Assembly (NCBI GenBank): GCA_937146645.1
Contig: CAKZRQ010000062.1
Span: forward strand, 62,001-126,000
Reading direction: 5' to 3'
From: an uncultured Cyclobacteriaceae bacterium
GTDB lineage: Bacteria > Bacteroidota > Bacteroidia > Cytophagales > Cyclobacteriaceae
Length of the DNA stretch: 64,000 bases
The translations under genes were made by a program, and so were the position numbers. The notes beneath the pieces are model-generated. The model did no database searches and was not told the origin of the DNA. It saw only the letters and a list, made by a program, of their open reading frames with translations. This document shows positions 17,496 through 25,834 of the stretch, piece after piece. Numbering within the stretch: the stretch's first letter is position 1; each line of letters opens with the position of its first letter.

Positions 17496-18299
17496 ATGAA
17501 GAGGTATTACCCTTTCACATATTCTTTTAGAGCTCGAATAATTACTGCAGTTATTCTAGGGGCTATTGTGGGCTTCGTCATGGTTTTTTTAGAACCGTTT
17601 GACACCTACCAAGCGAGGGAGGAATACAAAGCAATCAAGTTGCTTGGTTATGCGGTTCTATGTTCATTAACCTATCTTTTTACCTTTCCTTTGGAGCTAT
17701 TTGCTTTTAAGAGATTTAAGCACTGGACCATTACCCTAGAAGTATTTGCACTCACTCTTTATGCAGTACTAGCAGCTATTTTTACTTATGCATATCATCA
17801 TTTTATTTACAATGGACCAGAATTGAGCCTTAAGAATTTTGCTCTGTTTACCACCAATTTTTCATGGGGCTTTATTGTCTTGATGCTGCCTATTCTAATT
17901 TATGCAAGAAAGAGGTTTGGGAGTTTATCCATTGCTACCCCAAGCCTTCAGGAAAAGGAAGTTGAGCTATCCAATCAAAGTGGATCAGAGCGAATAGTCC
18001 TGAATTCACAGGATATCCTGTTTATCGAATCTCAACAGAACTATGTAAACATTCATCATTTGGATAAGGATGGACAAGTACAAGTTTCTCGATTGAGAAA
18101 CACTCTTTCCAAGCTTTCTGGTCAGTTAGATAACCTCGTTCCCACTCATCGTTCCTTTCTAGTAAATCTTCAGCTGGTGGAGAAGCTTTCAGGATCAAAA
18201 AGAAAAGCAGAATTGAAAATGAAAACTGGTTCGATGAATGTTCCAGTTAGTCAACCATACTTTGATTCTATTCAGAATCTGATGCGGAACCGTCCCTAA
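17496..18299 (+). CDS. LytTR-family transcriptional regulator with four membrane helices
   Basis: 267 residues from the ATG at 17496; a TTG at 17484 is possible but less likely. Four hydrophobic segments fill residues about 15-145. The C-terminal ~95 residues are a LytTR DNA-binding domain: ERIVLNSQDILFIESQQNYV, then the RLRNTLSKLSGQL and VPTHRSFLVNLQLVEKL blocks. It has no receiver domain, so it is a one-component membrane regulator. It is close behind the cyclase gene and probably in the same transcript. Confidence 0.9.
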   Translation: MKRYYPFTYSFRARIITAVILGAIVGFVMVFLEPFDTYQAREEYKAIKLLGYAVLCSLTYLFTFPLELFAFKRFKHWTITLEVFALTLYAVLAAIFTYAYHHFIYNGPELSLKNFALFTTNFSWGFIVLMLPILIYARKRFGSLSIATPSLQEKEVELSNQSGSERIVLNSQDILFIESQQNYVNIHHLDKDGQVQVSRLRNTLSKLSGQLDNLVPTHRSFLVNLQLVEKLSGSKRKAELKMKTGSMNVPVSQPYFDSIQNLMRNRP

Positions 18300-18414
18300 A
18301 ACCTGCTCATTTGTCCCTGGTGGTGCATTTCCAGCACATGAAATTGCATAACCATCACAGGCTATTTTTTGCCATTTTTCTTCTTCATTGATTTGTTTCA
18401 AACCAATTCAAATC

Positions 18415-19635
18415 ATGAAAAAAATACTCGTTTCTACTCTAGCAATTATTTTAATAGTTCCTCTTCTGGGACTGATGGGCTTTAAGGCTTTGGAAAATTT
18501 AAAAGGAAGCCATTTTAAAAATTACCTCCAAAAGCACATGGAAACATTTGAACTGCAGCAAGCTTACGATTTCAATATTCTCAGAAGAGACATAGAAAAG
18601 AATTCATTGATACTTGTAGGTGAAATTCATGGCTTTCATGAACCCATTCAATTCGATGTAAAATTCCTCGAATACCTGTATGATGAACATGGTGTCCGGG
18701 ATTACTTTGTGGAGATGGATTATAGCCAGGCCTATTTTCTAAACAAGTTTAACCGGACTGGCAATCTTGATTTACTAGACTCTATTTTGAACAATTGGGT
18801 AGTAGTGGCAGGTAGAAAGAATGAAGATTATCGGAACAAATGGATAGCCATGAAAGATCTATTTCAAGAGGGAAAGGAATTCAAGTTCCATGGTAACAAT
18901 AACCTGATGGACGTAAATCTGCTCAATCGTCATCTGCATGAGCTGGATTCTAGCTGGAACCTAACCCTAAATGCAAATTCATCAGATTCGCTTCAGTTGA
19001 TTCGAATAATCTCTGAATTAGAGAATCACACCAGAGTTGATGAGTTCGATTTTCAGCATCTTTTGGCTAATGCTAATTACAGGCTAGAAGGGAAATATAG
19101 AGAAGAGATTTTGACCCAGAACTTCCTCGAGCTTTACGATGAAAATTGCTTAAAAGAATCAAAGGTTTATGGCTATTACGGATTGGGTCATACCCTTCAA
19201 GCTCCTTTGAAAGATGGATATAAGGCAATGGCTTTAAGATTAAAGGAAAATGACTCTTGGTTTAAGGATAAAGTCCTCTCCATAAACTTTGTACTGCAAG
19301 AAAGTAATATGGTCGTGAAAAGTGAAACGCTACCGGGGTTCATGCAGGATGAAGGACCATATACTAGGCTCAATGTGGAATATGATGATATACTCACTTC
19401 CTATCTTTTTGGAGTCAATGACTTAATAGAGCTTACCTCTCCCGAATCAAAGTCTATAGTTCGATTGGATGGTTATAGAACTCCTTATAATGAATCGACC
19501 AGATTGAGTAATATGACTAAGATTTTGCCCATTGGAGCGGCCTTGAAAGCAGAAGAAGGGTATTCGACTACAGACTATTATCAGTATTTAATTTTTGTTC
19601 GTAATTCTGATTGGGCAAAACCGATAATTGAATAA
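18415..19635 (+). CDS. erythromycin esterase/ChaN-like superfamily protein, secreted or membrane-anchored
   Basis: 406 residues from the ATG at 18415 (MKKILVSTLAIILIVPLLGLMGF, a signal peptide or anchor). The SLILVGEIHGFHEP segment, the later YFVEMDYSQAYFLNKF block and the C-terminal YGYYGLGHTLQAPL (His) match the EreA/ChaN/TIKI-like fold, in which Glu and His residues line the active or ligand site. The true substrate is unknown. These proteins are often labelled erythromycin esterase without evidence, and resistance should not be inferred. It lies 38 bases before the alpha/beta hydrolase gene. Confidence 0.65.
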   Translation: MKKILVSTLAIILIVPLLGLMGFKALENLKGSHFKNYLQKHMETFELQQAYDFNILRRDIEKNSLILVGEIHGFHEPIQFDVKFLEYLYDEHGVRDYFVEMDYSQAYFLNKFNRTGNLDLLDSILNNWVVVAGRKNEDYRNKWIAMKDLFQEGKEFKFHGNNNLMDVNLLNRHLHELDSSWNLTLNANSSDSLQLIRIISELENHTRVDEFDFQHLLANANYRLEGKYREEILTQNFLELYDENCLKESKVYGYYGLGHTLQAPLKDGYKAMALRLKENDSWFKDKVLSINFVLQESNMVVKSETLPGFMQDEGPYTRLNVEYDDILTSYLFGVNDLIELTSPESKSIVRLDGYRTPYNESTRLSNMTKILPIGAALKAEEGYSTTDYYQYLIFVRNSDWAKPIIE

Positions 19636-19673
19636 TTTCAAGCACCACTATTTAGTAACCTAAAAAAACCACA

Positions 19674-20846
19674 ATGAAAAAATCAGCACTTACCATTTCG
19701 CTGTCTTTGTTGCTCTGCTTTACCCTATTGGCGCAGGAGGCAGAAATGGCAGCTACAGATCAAATCACATTTAAATCTGAGATTCTGAATCAGGAGAGAG
19801 AAATTCTTATCTATACTCCTCCTCAATATTCCCAAAAGATCCATTCCAGATATGATGTTTTTTACGTTTTTGATGCACAGAATCGATCTTTCTTTGACCT
19901 GACTCATTCTCTGATTCGCTTATCCCATGGTCTTCCAAAGGATTTCATCGTGGTAGGAATCTCTGCATATCAGGGTATGGATCAGGACTATGCCAGAAAC
20001 AATGATTTTCTTCCTGTTCTAAAAACTGAAAGGTCCAAAAAACGCTATGGGCCATATTCTGGCAACGCAGATAACTTTCTTGCATTCATACATGATGAGC
20101 TGGTTCCTTATATCGATGAAACCTACAGAACTTTACCTACCAGAACAGCAGTTGGTCATTCTTTAGGAGGATCCTTCATCCTTTATTCAATGCTGAATAG
20201 TCCAGAGCTATTCCAGAACTACATGGCAATTTCCCCGAATTTTGCCTTTGAAGATGATTATTTGGCTAATGCGTTCATGGGCTTTGATTTCGAAAAGCTT
20301 AATGAAGGAGCATTCATCCATGTGTCAAGTGCTGACGAGAAAAATTATTGGCAGGAATGGGGACCGGCCTATGATAAGGTTGAAGAGTTCATGGGTAAGT
20401 CGGAAAAGCTTTCCCATTTGAATACCCACTTCCAGAAGTATCCAGACTATGATCACTTAAATGCCTTTGTACCAAGTTTGAGCTATGCGATAAAGGCATA
20501 TTTAATAGAATCACTAGGCGAGCAGGAAAAATGGACTTCTAAGGATTCTAAAGAAGTAACCATAACCGTATCGGTACCTGAGGAAACAGAAGAACTTTTC
20601 GTTGCAGGAAATCAGGATAGTCTTGGCAACTGGAATCCAGGGGAAGTCAAAATGGAAAAGATTGCACCCCGTCAATTTCAAATAACCTTAGAAGTCAAAA
20701 CTCCTGTTCGAATGAAATTCACAAGAGGAGGCTGGGAAAATCAGGCATTTGTCGATGGTAGCTTTGGTGATAACCTTGTTATCAATCCCAAGGAAGGAGA
20801 AACCTATAACTATACAATTCTGGGTTACGCGGATAGTCAGCAGTAA
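19674..20846 (+). CDS. secreted esterase (alpha/beta hydrolase, enterochelin-esterase-like) with a starch-binding-like C-terminal domain
   Basis: 390 residues. Signal peptide 1-20 (ending LLAQ), then an esterase/IroE-like alpha/beta hydrolase domain with nucleophile Ser163 in GHSLGG. Residues about 290-390 form a CBM20/glycogen-binding-like beta-sandwich, with the telltale LFVAGNQDSLGNWNPGEVKM strand set. Esterase plus carbohydrate-binding domain suggests a substrate tied to a glycan, but this is inference. It follows the EreA-like gene closely and ends in a clear terminator. Confidence 0.85.
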   Translation: MKKSALTISLSLLLCFTLLAQEAEMAATDQITFKSEILNQEREILIYTPPQYSQKIHSRYDVFYVFDAQNRSFFDLTHSLIRLSHGLPKDFIVVGISAYQGMDQDYARNNDFLPVLKTERSKKRYGPYSGNADNFLAFIHDELVPYIDETYRTLPTRTAVGHSLGGSFILYSMLNSPELFQNYMAISPNFAFEDDYLANAFMGFDFEKLNEGAFIHVSSADEKNYWQEWGPAYDKVEEFMGKSEKLSHLNTHFQKYPDYDHLNAFVPSLSYAIKAYLIESLGEQEKWTSKDSKEVTITVSVPEETEELFVAGNQDSLGNWNPGEVKMEKIAPRQFQITLEVKTPVRMKFTRGGWENQAFVDGSFGDNLVINPKEGETYNYTILGYADSQQ

Positions 20847-20866
20847 TTCATTCATGTTGGTTTAAT

Positions 20867-20907
20867 AAAGCAGGGCAAGAGCAATGGTCTCCTACCCTGC
20901 TTTTTCC
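20867..20907 (+). terminator. intrinsic terminator after the esterase gene
   Basis: Nine-bp stem AAAGCAGGG (20867-20875) with CCCTGCTTT (20895-20903), running into a T-rich tail (TTTTTCC). It sits 20 bases past the esterase stop. Confidence 0.8.
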
Positions 20908-20935
20908 TTTTCTGATTCTCAGCACATTACCTGGT

Positions 20936-20960
20936 TGATTTTGTATTTTTATACAAATCA
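20936..20960. promoter_or_regulatory. imperfect inverted repeat upstream of the SDR/AraC pair
   Basis: TTGTAT-TTTT-ATACAA core (20941-20956) extended to ten base pairs with one bulge (TGAT...ATCA outer arms). It lies about 90 bases upstream of the SDR start and past the previous terminator. It is a plausible operator for the AraC regulator encoded next to the SDR, or an AT-rich chance hairpin. Confidence 0.3.
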
Positions 20961-21052
20961 GGGAAATCAATACAAGCTTCTGGATTATGTATACAGCAAA
21001 ATTTTTAATTCAGCCCACATTTGTATCATACTAATCACAAAAAAGCAACAAC

Positions 21053-21829
21053 ATGAAAAACACAGCATTAATAACCGGAGCAAGTAGTGGAATAGGAAAA
21101 GAATTTGCCACCATCCATGCAGAGAAAGGTGGAGATATGGTCTTGGTCGCCAGAAGAAAAGAAAAGCTCGAGGAGCTTAAATCTGAATTGGAAGCGAAGC
21201 ATTCTGTCTCTGTAAAGATCATTTCCAAGGACCTAAGTGTGGCTGGTTCGGCCAAAGAGCTTTACGATGAGATCGAATCGGAAGGAATTCAAATTGATGT
21301 ATTGATAAATAATGCCGGATTTGGACTGAGAGGATATTTTCATGAATTACCCTGGGATCGTCAGCAACAAATGATGCAGCTGAATATGATTTCCCTTTCT
21401 GAGCTTACCCATTTGTTTTTGCCTCAAATGATGGCAAGAAATTCTGGTAAAATTCTGAATGTTTCATCCACAGCCTCTTTTATGCCAGGTCCTCTTCAGG
21501 CGGTTTACTTTGCTACCAAAGCCTATGTGACTTTCCTTGGAAATGCACTCGCTGAAGAGCTAAAAGACACGAATATTACTGTCACCAATCTTATGCCTGG
21601 AGCGACAGAAACCGAATTTGCAAAGACTGCAGACATGGAAAAAACGGATCTGTTTAAGAATGCCTTTAGTGCTCGAGGGGTGGCTCAGGATGGATACGAT
21701 GGAATGGTTCAAGGTAAACTTGATGTGATTTCTGGTGTGACAGGAAGTCAAAAGATGATGCAGTATATGCTACCTTTTATTCCAAAAAAGACTCTTTTGG
21801 CACAGATTAAGAAAATGCAGGAGGCCTAA
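21053..21829 (+). CDS. short-chain dehydrogenase/reductase
   Basis: 258 residues, classical SDR. The nucleotide-binding TGASSGIG is at 8-15, NNAG at about 85-88, the catalytic Ser in NVSSTASF, and YFATK as the Tyr/Lys pair. Arg34-Arg35 after the second strand (VARRKEKL) favours NADP(H). It resembles the YqjQ/DltE-like SDR group; the substrate is unknown. The AraC-family gene starts 2 bases after its stop, so the two are translationally linked. Confidence 0.92.
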   Translation: MKNTALITGASSGIGKEFATIHAEKGGDMVLVARRKEKLEELKSELEAKHSVSVKIISKDLSVAGSAKELYDEIESEGIQIDVLINNAGFGLRGYFHELPWDRQQQMMQLNMISLSELTHLFLPQMMARNSGKILNVSSTASFMPGPLQAVYFATKAYVTFLGNALAEELKDTNITVTNLMPGATETEFAKTADMEKTDLFKNAFSARGVAQDGYDGMVQGKLDVISGVTGSQKMMQYMLPFIPKKTLLAQIKKMQEA

Positions 21830-21831
21830 TC

Positions 21832-22737
21832 ATGAGTGAGCTTATTCATCTAAAATCTGTGAGTGATGTTGCTGATCTTTTGGCTATGCCAAAGCCAACT
21901 CATCCGCTGATTTCTATCTATCCTCATCCACCAGGTCTGGAATACGATTATGGAGATACCCGGATTACATCAGATATGTATACCATCTCCTTAAAGCATG
22001 GAATCGAAGGTGAATTTGGATATGGACGCAACACCTACGATTTCAGAGAAGGAACACTAACCTTTATGGCTCCCGGGCAGGTCATGATTCCGGGCAAAGG
22101 CTCCATTCCGAAAGACAGTGAAAATTGGAATATTTACTTTCATCCAGATCTGATTTATGGATCACCGTTGGGCGCAAATATCGACGAGTATTCATTTTTT
22201 GATTATGACACTGCTGAGGCTCTTCATATCTCTGATGAAGAAAGACTGACTTTGACTGAGCTAGTTTGGAAGATCAAAAAGGAAATAGAAAATACCATTG
22301 ACAAACATAGCCAAAAGCTTATCGTCTCTAATCTCGAACTGATTCTGGACTATTGCCTGAGGTATTATGATCGTCAGTTCTACACTCGTTCTAATTTCCA
22401 TCAGGATTTGGTCGCTCGTTTTGAAAAACTCTTGAAAGATTATTTCAAAAAAGAAATGCAACTGGATAAGGGATTACCTACAGTTAAGTACTGCGGAGAA
22501 GCTTTGGGTATCTCCCCAAATTATCTCAGTGATCTGCTCAAAAAAGAAACAGATCGAAGTGCTCAGGATCATATCCATGCGTTTGTAGTGGACAAAGCCA
22601 AGCATCTTCTACTCAGCTCTGACGACTCCGTGAAGCAGGTGGCTTATCACCTAGGATTTGACTATTCTCAGCATTTCAGCAAGCTTTTTAAGGCGAAAAC
22701 AGGAATGAGTCCAATGGAATTTAGGACGCTGAATTAG
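21832..22737 (+). CDS. AraC-family transcriptional regulator (soluble, cupin-like sensor)
   Basis: 301 residues. The N-terminal ~180 are beta-rich and lack membrane segments (cupin-like ligand domain, with RNTYDFREGTLTFMAPGQVM). The C-terminal ~100 are the AraC double HTH (LPTVKYCGEALGISPNYLSDLLKKET and VKQVAYHLGFDYSQHFSKLFKAKTGMSPMEFR). It follows the SDR gene by 2 bases. Regulators in this arrangement usually control the oxidoreductase they are paired with. Confidence 0.92.
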   Translation: MSELIHLKSVSDVADLLAMPKPTHPLISIYPHPPGLEYDYGDTRITSDMYTISLKHGIEGEFGYGRNTYDFREGTLTFMAPGQVMIPGKGSIPKDSENWNIYFHPDLIYGSPLGANIDEYSFFDYDTAEALHISDEERLTLTELVWKIKKEIENTIDKHSQKLIVSNLELILDYCLRYYDRQFYTRSNFHQDLVARFEKLLKDYFKKEMQLDKGLPTVKYCGEALGISPNYLSDLLKKETDRSAQDHIHAFVVDKAKHLLLSSDDSVKQVAYHLGFDYSQHFSKLFKAKTGMSPMEFRTLN

Positions 22738-22759
22738 GGTTTATAATTGGCCTCTCGAA

Positions 22760-24151
22760 CTATTCCTTGGCTTTCTTCAGATTCTCCTGGTAGTAAGTCA
22801 ATTCGCTGGAACCATTAGCCTCAGCTATTTCTACAGCCTTTTCATAATTGGATATGGCCTCTGATTTCTGACCATTCTTTAGAAGGACTTCAGCATAGCT
22901 ATCAAATGCATTTGCGGAATGAGGATAGAGAACTGTATTGGCTTTTAATACGGCTTGGGCGGTCTTTGGCGAGTCACCATTTAGCAATTGATAACCCAAA
23001 GAATTCAATTCCCATTCCTCGAAGATTAGATCCTTTGCCCGACAGTCTAAATAAGCATCCACTATTTTTTGATCGTTCTCTCCTTCATAATTGCTTATAA
23101 GACCATTTAATGCGATGAGAGTTTCTCTTGCTTCAGCATCTTTAGTCTTTTTGTAATCCTTTGCGGCTTCTGCCGCTAATTCCAGACCCATATCGAAAGC
23201 CTGGTTTGATGGTACTTTCACATCAGGGATAATCCCGATTCCTTCAAAGGTGGTTCCAGATACCGGGTGAGGCATTCCTGCTACATCAGGAATGAATATT
23301 TCCATATGATCATCCAATGAAATCAGATCTCCGGCATTAGCGCCTCCTTTGGTAGTTTCGCCAATAAAGGTAGCCCGATCATAAACCTGCATTGGGTATG
23401 AAAATGCCTCTGCTGCTGAAAATGTCTTCGCACTGGTCAAAATGAAAACTGGGGTGTCCGTAATTATCCTTTTTCCTTTTCTAACCTGAGTTTTATGAAC
23501 CCGATCCACAAACTCATCTCCGCTCCTCTTTCTGGAAACACCTGTGATAATGGGCTCCTCGAAAAAATGACTGAGCATGTAATCCACCATATCACCACGA
23601 CCTCCAGAATTATTCCTTAAATCAATAATGATTGCATCTGAAGTGGCAAGCATTTCTATAGCTGCATCTGCGAACTTTCTTCCATAATCAAGCCCATAAA
23701 ACCCCCGAAGGTCCAGATAGCCTATGTTGTCTTCCAGCTTCTCAACCATCTTGAAATTGGCATTGTATCTCCGGAAATACATCCTTTCTTCCATTCGGGA
23801 ATCTATCCAGCTTTCTAAAGGATCAGATTCCTGAGACTCAGAATTTACTGCCTCTTGCTTTTGGCTGACGATGATGTGTTTGTCGCCTACCACCTCATAA
23901 ATCTCTTCGGTTAATTGCTCCGCAAAGCTTTCCCAGTTATCAGCTTCAGAGAATGATCCTTTGGCTTCTTGGGCTTTGAGATGTTGGGTGATTTCGGCTG
24001 CTTTTTCAGGGAATACATATCGATTTTCGAGCTCAGAACTGATTTGTTCAACAAGTGCCTTTTTGTAGTCATCACTGAGGTTGGCACTTTGTGCCAAAGC
24101 CAATTGTAGTGTTACCCCAAGTAGGAAGATGGTAGTTAAAATAGTTTTCAT
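22760..24151 (-). CDS. secreted S41-family peptidase with C-terminal TPR
   Basis: 463 residues: signal peptide (MKTILTTIFLLGVTLQLALA), an N-terminal helical domain, a tricorn/IRBP-type S41 protease core (VEKLEDNIGYLDLRGFYGLDYG, IIIDLRNNSGGRGDM, nucleophile Ser in SAKTFSAAEAFSY, then GETTKGGAN), and a C-terminal TPR segment (about 390-463, NAFDSYAEVLLKNGQKSEAISNYEKAVEIAE). It lies 12 bases downstream of a marR gene, so the MarR protein probably controls it. Confidence 0.9.
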   Translation of the reverse strand: MKTILTTIFLLGVTLQLALAQSANLSDDYKKALVEQISSELENRYVFPEKAAEITQHLKAQEAKGSFSEADNWESFAEQLTEEIYEVVGDKHIIVSQKQEAVNSESQESDPLESWIDSRMEERMYFRRYNANFKMVEKLEDNIGYLDLRGFYGLDYGRKFADAAIEMLATSDAIIIDLRNNSGGRGDMVDYMLSHFFEEPIITGVSRKRSGDEFVDRVHKTQVRKGKRIITDTPVFILTSAKTFSAAEAFSYPMQVYDRATFIGETTKGGANAGDLISLDDHMEIFIPDVAGMPHPVSGTTFEGIGIIPDVKVPSNQAFDMGLELAAEAAKDYKKTKDAEARETLIALNGLISNYEGENDQKIVDAYLDCRAKDLIFEEWELNSLGYQLLNGDSPKTAQAVLKANTVLYPHSANAFDSYAEVLLKNGQKSEAISNYEKAVEIAEANGSSELTYYQENLKKAKE

Positions 24152-24163
24152 TGTGGTTTTGGT

Positions 24164-24628
24164 TTAGGATTCTACAGTTTTTTTAATGGTAGATTCTTCA
24201 CAATTGTGGGTTATTCTTTTCAAGAAATCGAAAGCGCTATTAATCTCATCTGGATTAAAGCCATCGAGAGCAATCATCCGATATTCCTGAATTAGCGGGG
24301 TAATATTTTCAAGCATTTCATTACCTAGATCGGTAAGGATCAAATCCTTTTTCCTCCTGTCCTCCTTGCTTTCGATTCGGCTTACAAAACCTTTCTTCAC
24401 CATCAAATCAATCATTCGAGTCACCGAGGCAAAATCCTTGAAAATCAATTCAGCCAGCTCAGCTTGATTTGCTGATGGTCTTTCCTTTAGATTCATTAGT
24501 AAAATCACCTGATTAATGCTCACACCATATCCGGCTCGATCGATGGTCTTTTGCGCCAGCTTTCGGTATCGCTTCAAGGCTTTTTCAATCTGATAAAAGA
24601 TGGTCTGTTGAGGGAGTAGAAATGTCAT
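24164..24628 (-). CDS. MarR-family transcriptional regulator
   Basis: 154 residues from the ATG at 24628 (MTFLLPQQTIFYQIEKALK); the frame extends to 24649 but those residues overlap the probable promoter. It has a winged helix-turn-helix with the recognition region NQAELAELIFKDFASVTRMIDLMVKKGFVSRIESKEDRRKKDLILTDLG split by the DRR wing typical of MarR. It is probably a dimer that binds the 18-bp palindrome 25 bases upstream. First gene of a two-gene operon with the S41 peptidase. Confidence 0.92.
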   Translation of the reverse strand: MTFLLPQQTIFYQIEKALKRYRKLAQKTIDRAGYGVSINQVILLMNLKERPSANQAELAELIFKDFASVTRMIDLMVKKGFVSRIESKEDRRKKDLILTDLGNEMLENITPLIQEYRMIALDGFNPDEINSAFDFLKRITHNCEESTIKKTVES

Positions 24629-24652
24629 GATCTTAAATATATGATACAATTA

Positions 24653-24670
24653 TAATTGATATATCAATTA
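24653..24670. promoter_or_regulatory. perfect 18-bp palindrome, probable MarR operator
   Basis: TAATTGATATATCAATTA is fully self-complementary and lies 25-42 bases upstream of the marR ATG. MarR proteins typically bind 16-20 bp palindromes overlapping their own promoter, so this is a strong candidate for autorepression of marR and the S41 gene. Its other flank is the 3' end of madM (24714), so it is not needed there. Confidence 0.65.
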
Positions 24671-24713
24671 AAATCAAGTTTACTATCACTTTCTGCTGAA
24701 ATCTCTGAGATAA

Positions 24714-25463
24714 CTATCCTCCGAAAAAGAACCGGATGATCAAAAAGAAAACGGAAGGGCAAAGCAAAACCCCAATTCCCGTGTAGAAAGTTGCAGTCAT
24801 GGCTCCATAAGGAACCAGCTTTGGATCCGTTGCGGCCAAACCTGCAGCGACTCCGGAAGTGGTCCCTATCAAACCACCAAATATCATTGCAGAACCTGGA
24901 TTATCAAGTCCAATTCTTTTAGCAACTATTGGCGTAATGATGGTCACAAAAATGGTTTTTACCACGCCCGCGGCAATGCTGATGGCTATTAAATCACTCG
25001 AGGCTCCAAGAGCTGATCCAGTGATTGGCCCTACGATATACGTGCAAGCTCCAGCACCTATCGTAGTAAGATCAACGGGATCAGTATATCCCATCCCATA
25101 ACCTATAATCACTCCTAAGAAAAAGGTAACTGTCACTCCAATAAATAAAGACAGAACTCCTATCAATCCCGTTTTCTTAAGCTCCTCAAAGCTGGCACCC
25201 ATTGCGGTAGCCACCACGGTAAAATCTCTTAACATGGATCCGCCCAATAGTGCCATTCCAGCAAACATAGGATAGCTGGCTATGCCCTTTTCACCTCCAA
25301 AATAAGCAATGACCAATGCGGCAAGAATCGCTAAGGCTACTCCAGGAATGCGATTATTAAGAACATTTTTGGAAAACCAATTGAACAGAAGCATCAAAGC
25401 TCCTACAAATAGAAAGGCTACGATCAGCCCGTTCTTAGCGAAGATTGGCTCGAGAATTTCCAT
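24714..25463 (-). CDS. madM: malonate transporter subunit MadM
   Basis: 249 residues with about seven membrane segments, matching MadM in length and pattern (glycine-rich IGAGACTYIVGPITGSALGASSDLIAISIAAG). MadL and MadM together import malonate by Na+ symport in malonate-using bacteria. The ATG at 25463 overlaps the madL stop by one base. Third gene of the operon malonyl-CoA synthetase - madL - madM, which supports a malonate substrate. Confidence 0.88.
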   Translation of the reverse strand: MEILEPIFAKNGLIVAFLFVGALMLLFNWFSKNVLNNRIPGVALAILAALVIAYFGGEKGIASYPMFAGMALLGGSMLRDFTVVATAMGASFEELKKTGLIGVLSLFIGVTVTFFLGVIIGYGMGYTDPVDLTTIGAGACTYIVGPITGSALGASSDLIAISIAAGVVKTIFVTIITPIVAKRIGLDNPGSAMIFGGLIGTTSGVAAGLAATDPKLVPYGAMTATFYTGIGVLLCPSVFFLIIRFFFGG

Positions 25464-25834
25464 TAGCTAACCTTTGCTCTGGATTTGGACCATTTGGATA
25501 AAACAGGGACTAAAAAGTAGCAGGCTCCAGTAGCCACAATTCCTGCGATGACCGCAACCCATCCACCGGATAAAGCTGCTTTAACATTCAGGATCATGGA
25601 CATGGCTATGACCACAGGGATGTACATACTCCCCCAAAAGTAGATTCCTGCTTTGGTCTCCTGAAGCATTGGATACTTTTTACCTAATCGATCATTAATG
25701 ATCACCAGTAAAAGCATTCCAAAACCAACCCCTCCTACATTGCCATCAATACCGATGGCCATTCCTAAGTATCGACCAATAGCCTGACCAAGCAAAAAAC
25801 ACAAGGCTAAAAAAGCTACACCATAAATTTTCAT
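25463..25834 (-). CDS. madL: malonate transporter subunit MadL
   Basis: 123 residues with four membrane segments; it matches the small MadL subunit (MKIYGVAFLALCFLLGQAIG, GNVGGVGFGMLLLVIINDRL). It needs MadM, encoded directly after it. Its ATG overlaps the stop codon of the acyl-CoA synthetase gene by 4 bases (ATGA), so all three are translationally coupled. Confidence 0.9.
   Translation of the reverse strand: MKIYGVAFLALCFLLGQAIGRYLGMAIGIDGNVGGVGFGMLLLVIINDRLGKKYPMLQETKAGIYFWGSMYIPVVIAMSMILNVKAALSGGWVAVIAGIVATGACYFLVPVLSKWSKSRAKVS

Noticed and set aside
18415..19635. Macrolide-resistance reading of the erythromycin-esterase-like gene
   Set aside because: Only fold-level similarity is visible and the protein is exported or anchored; no basis for a resistance claim.
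20884..21087. Short 67-codon frame on the plus strand
   Set aside because: It begins inside the terminator after the esterase gene and runs into the SDR gene; no recognisable protein features.
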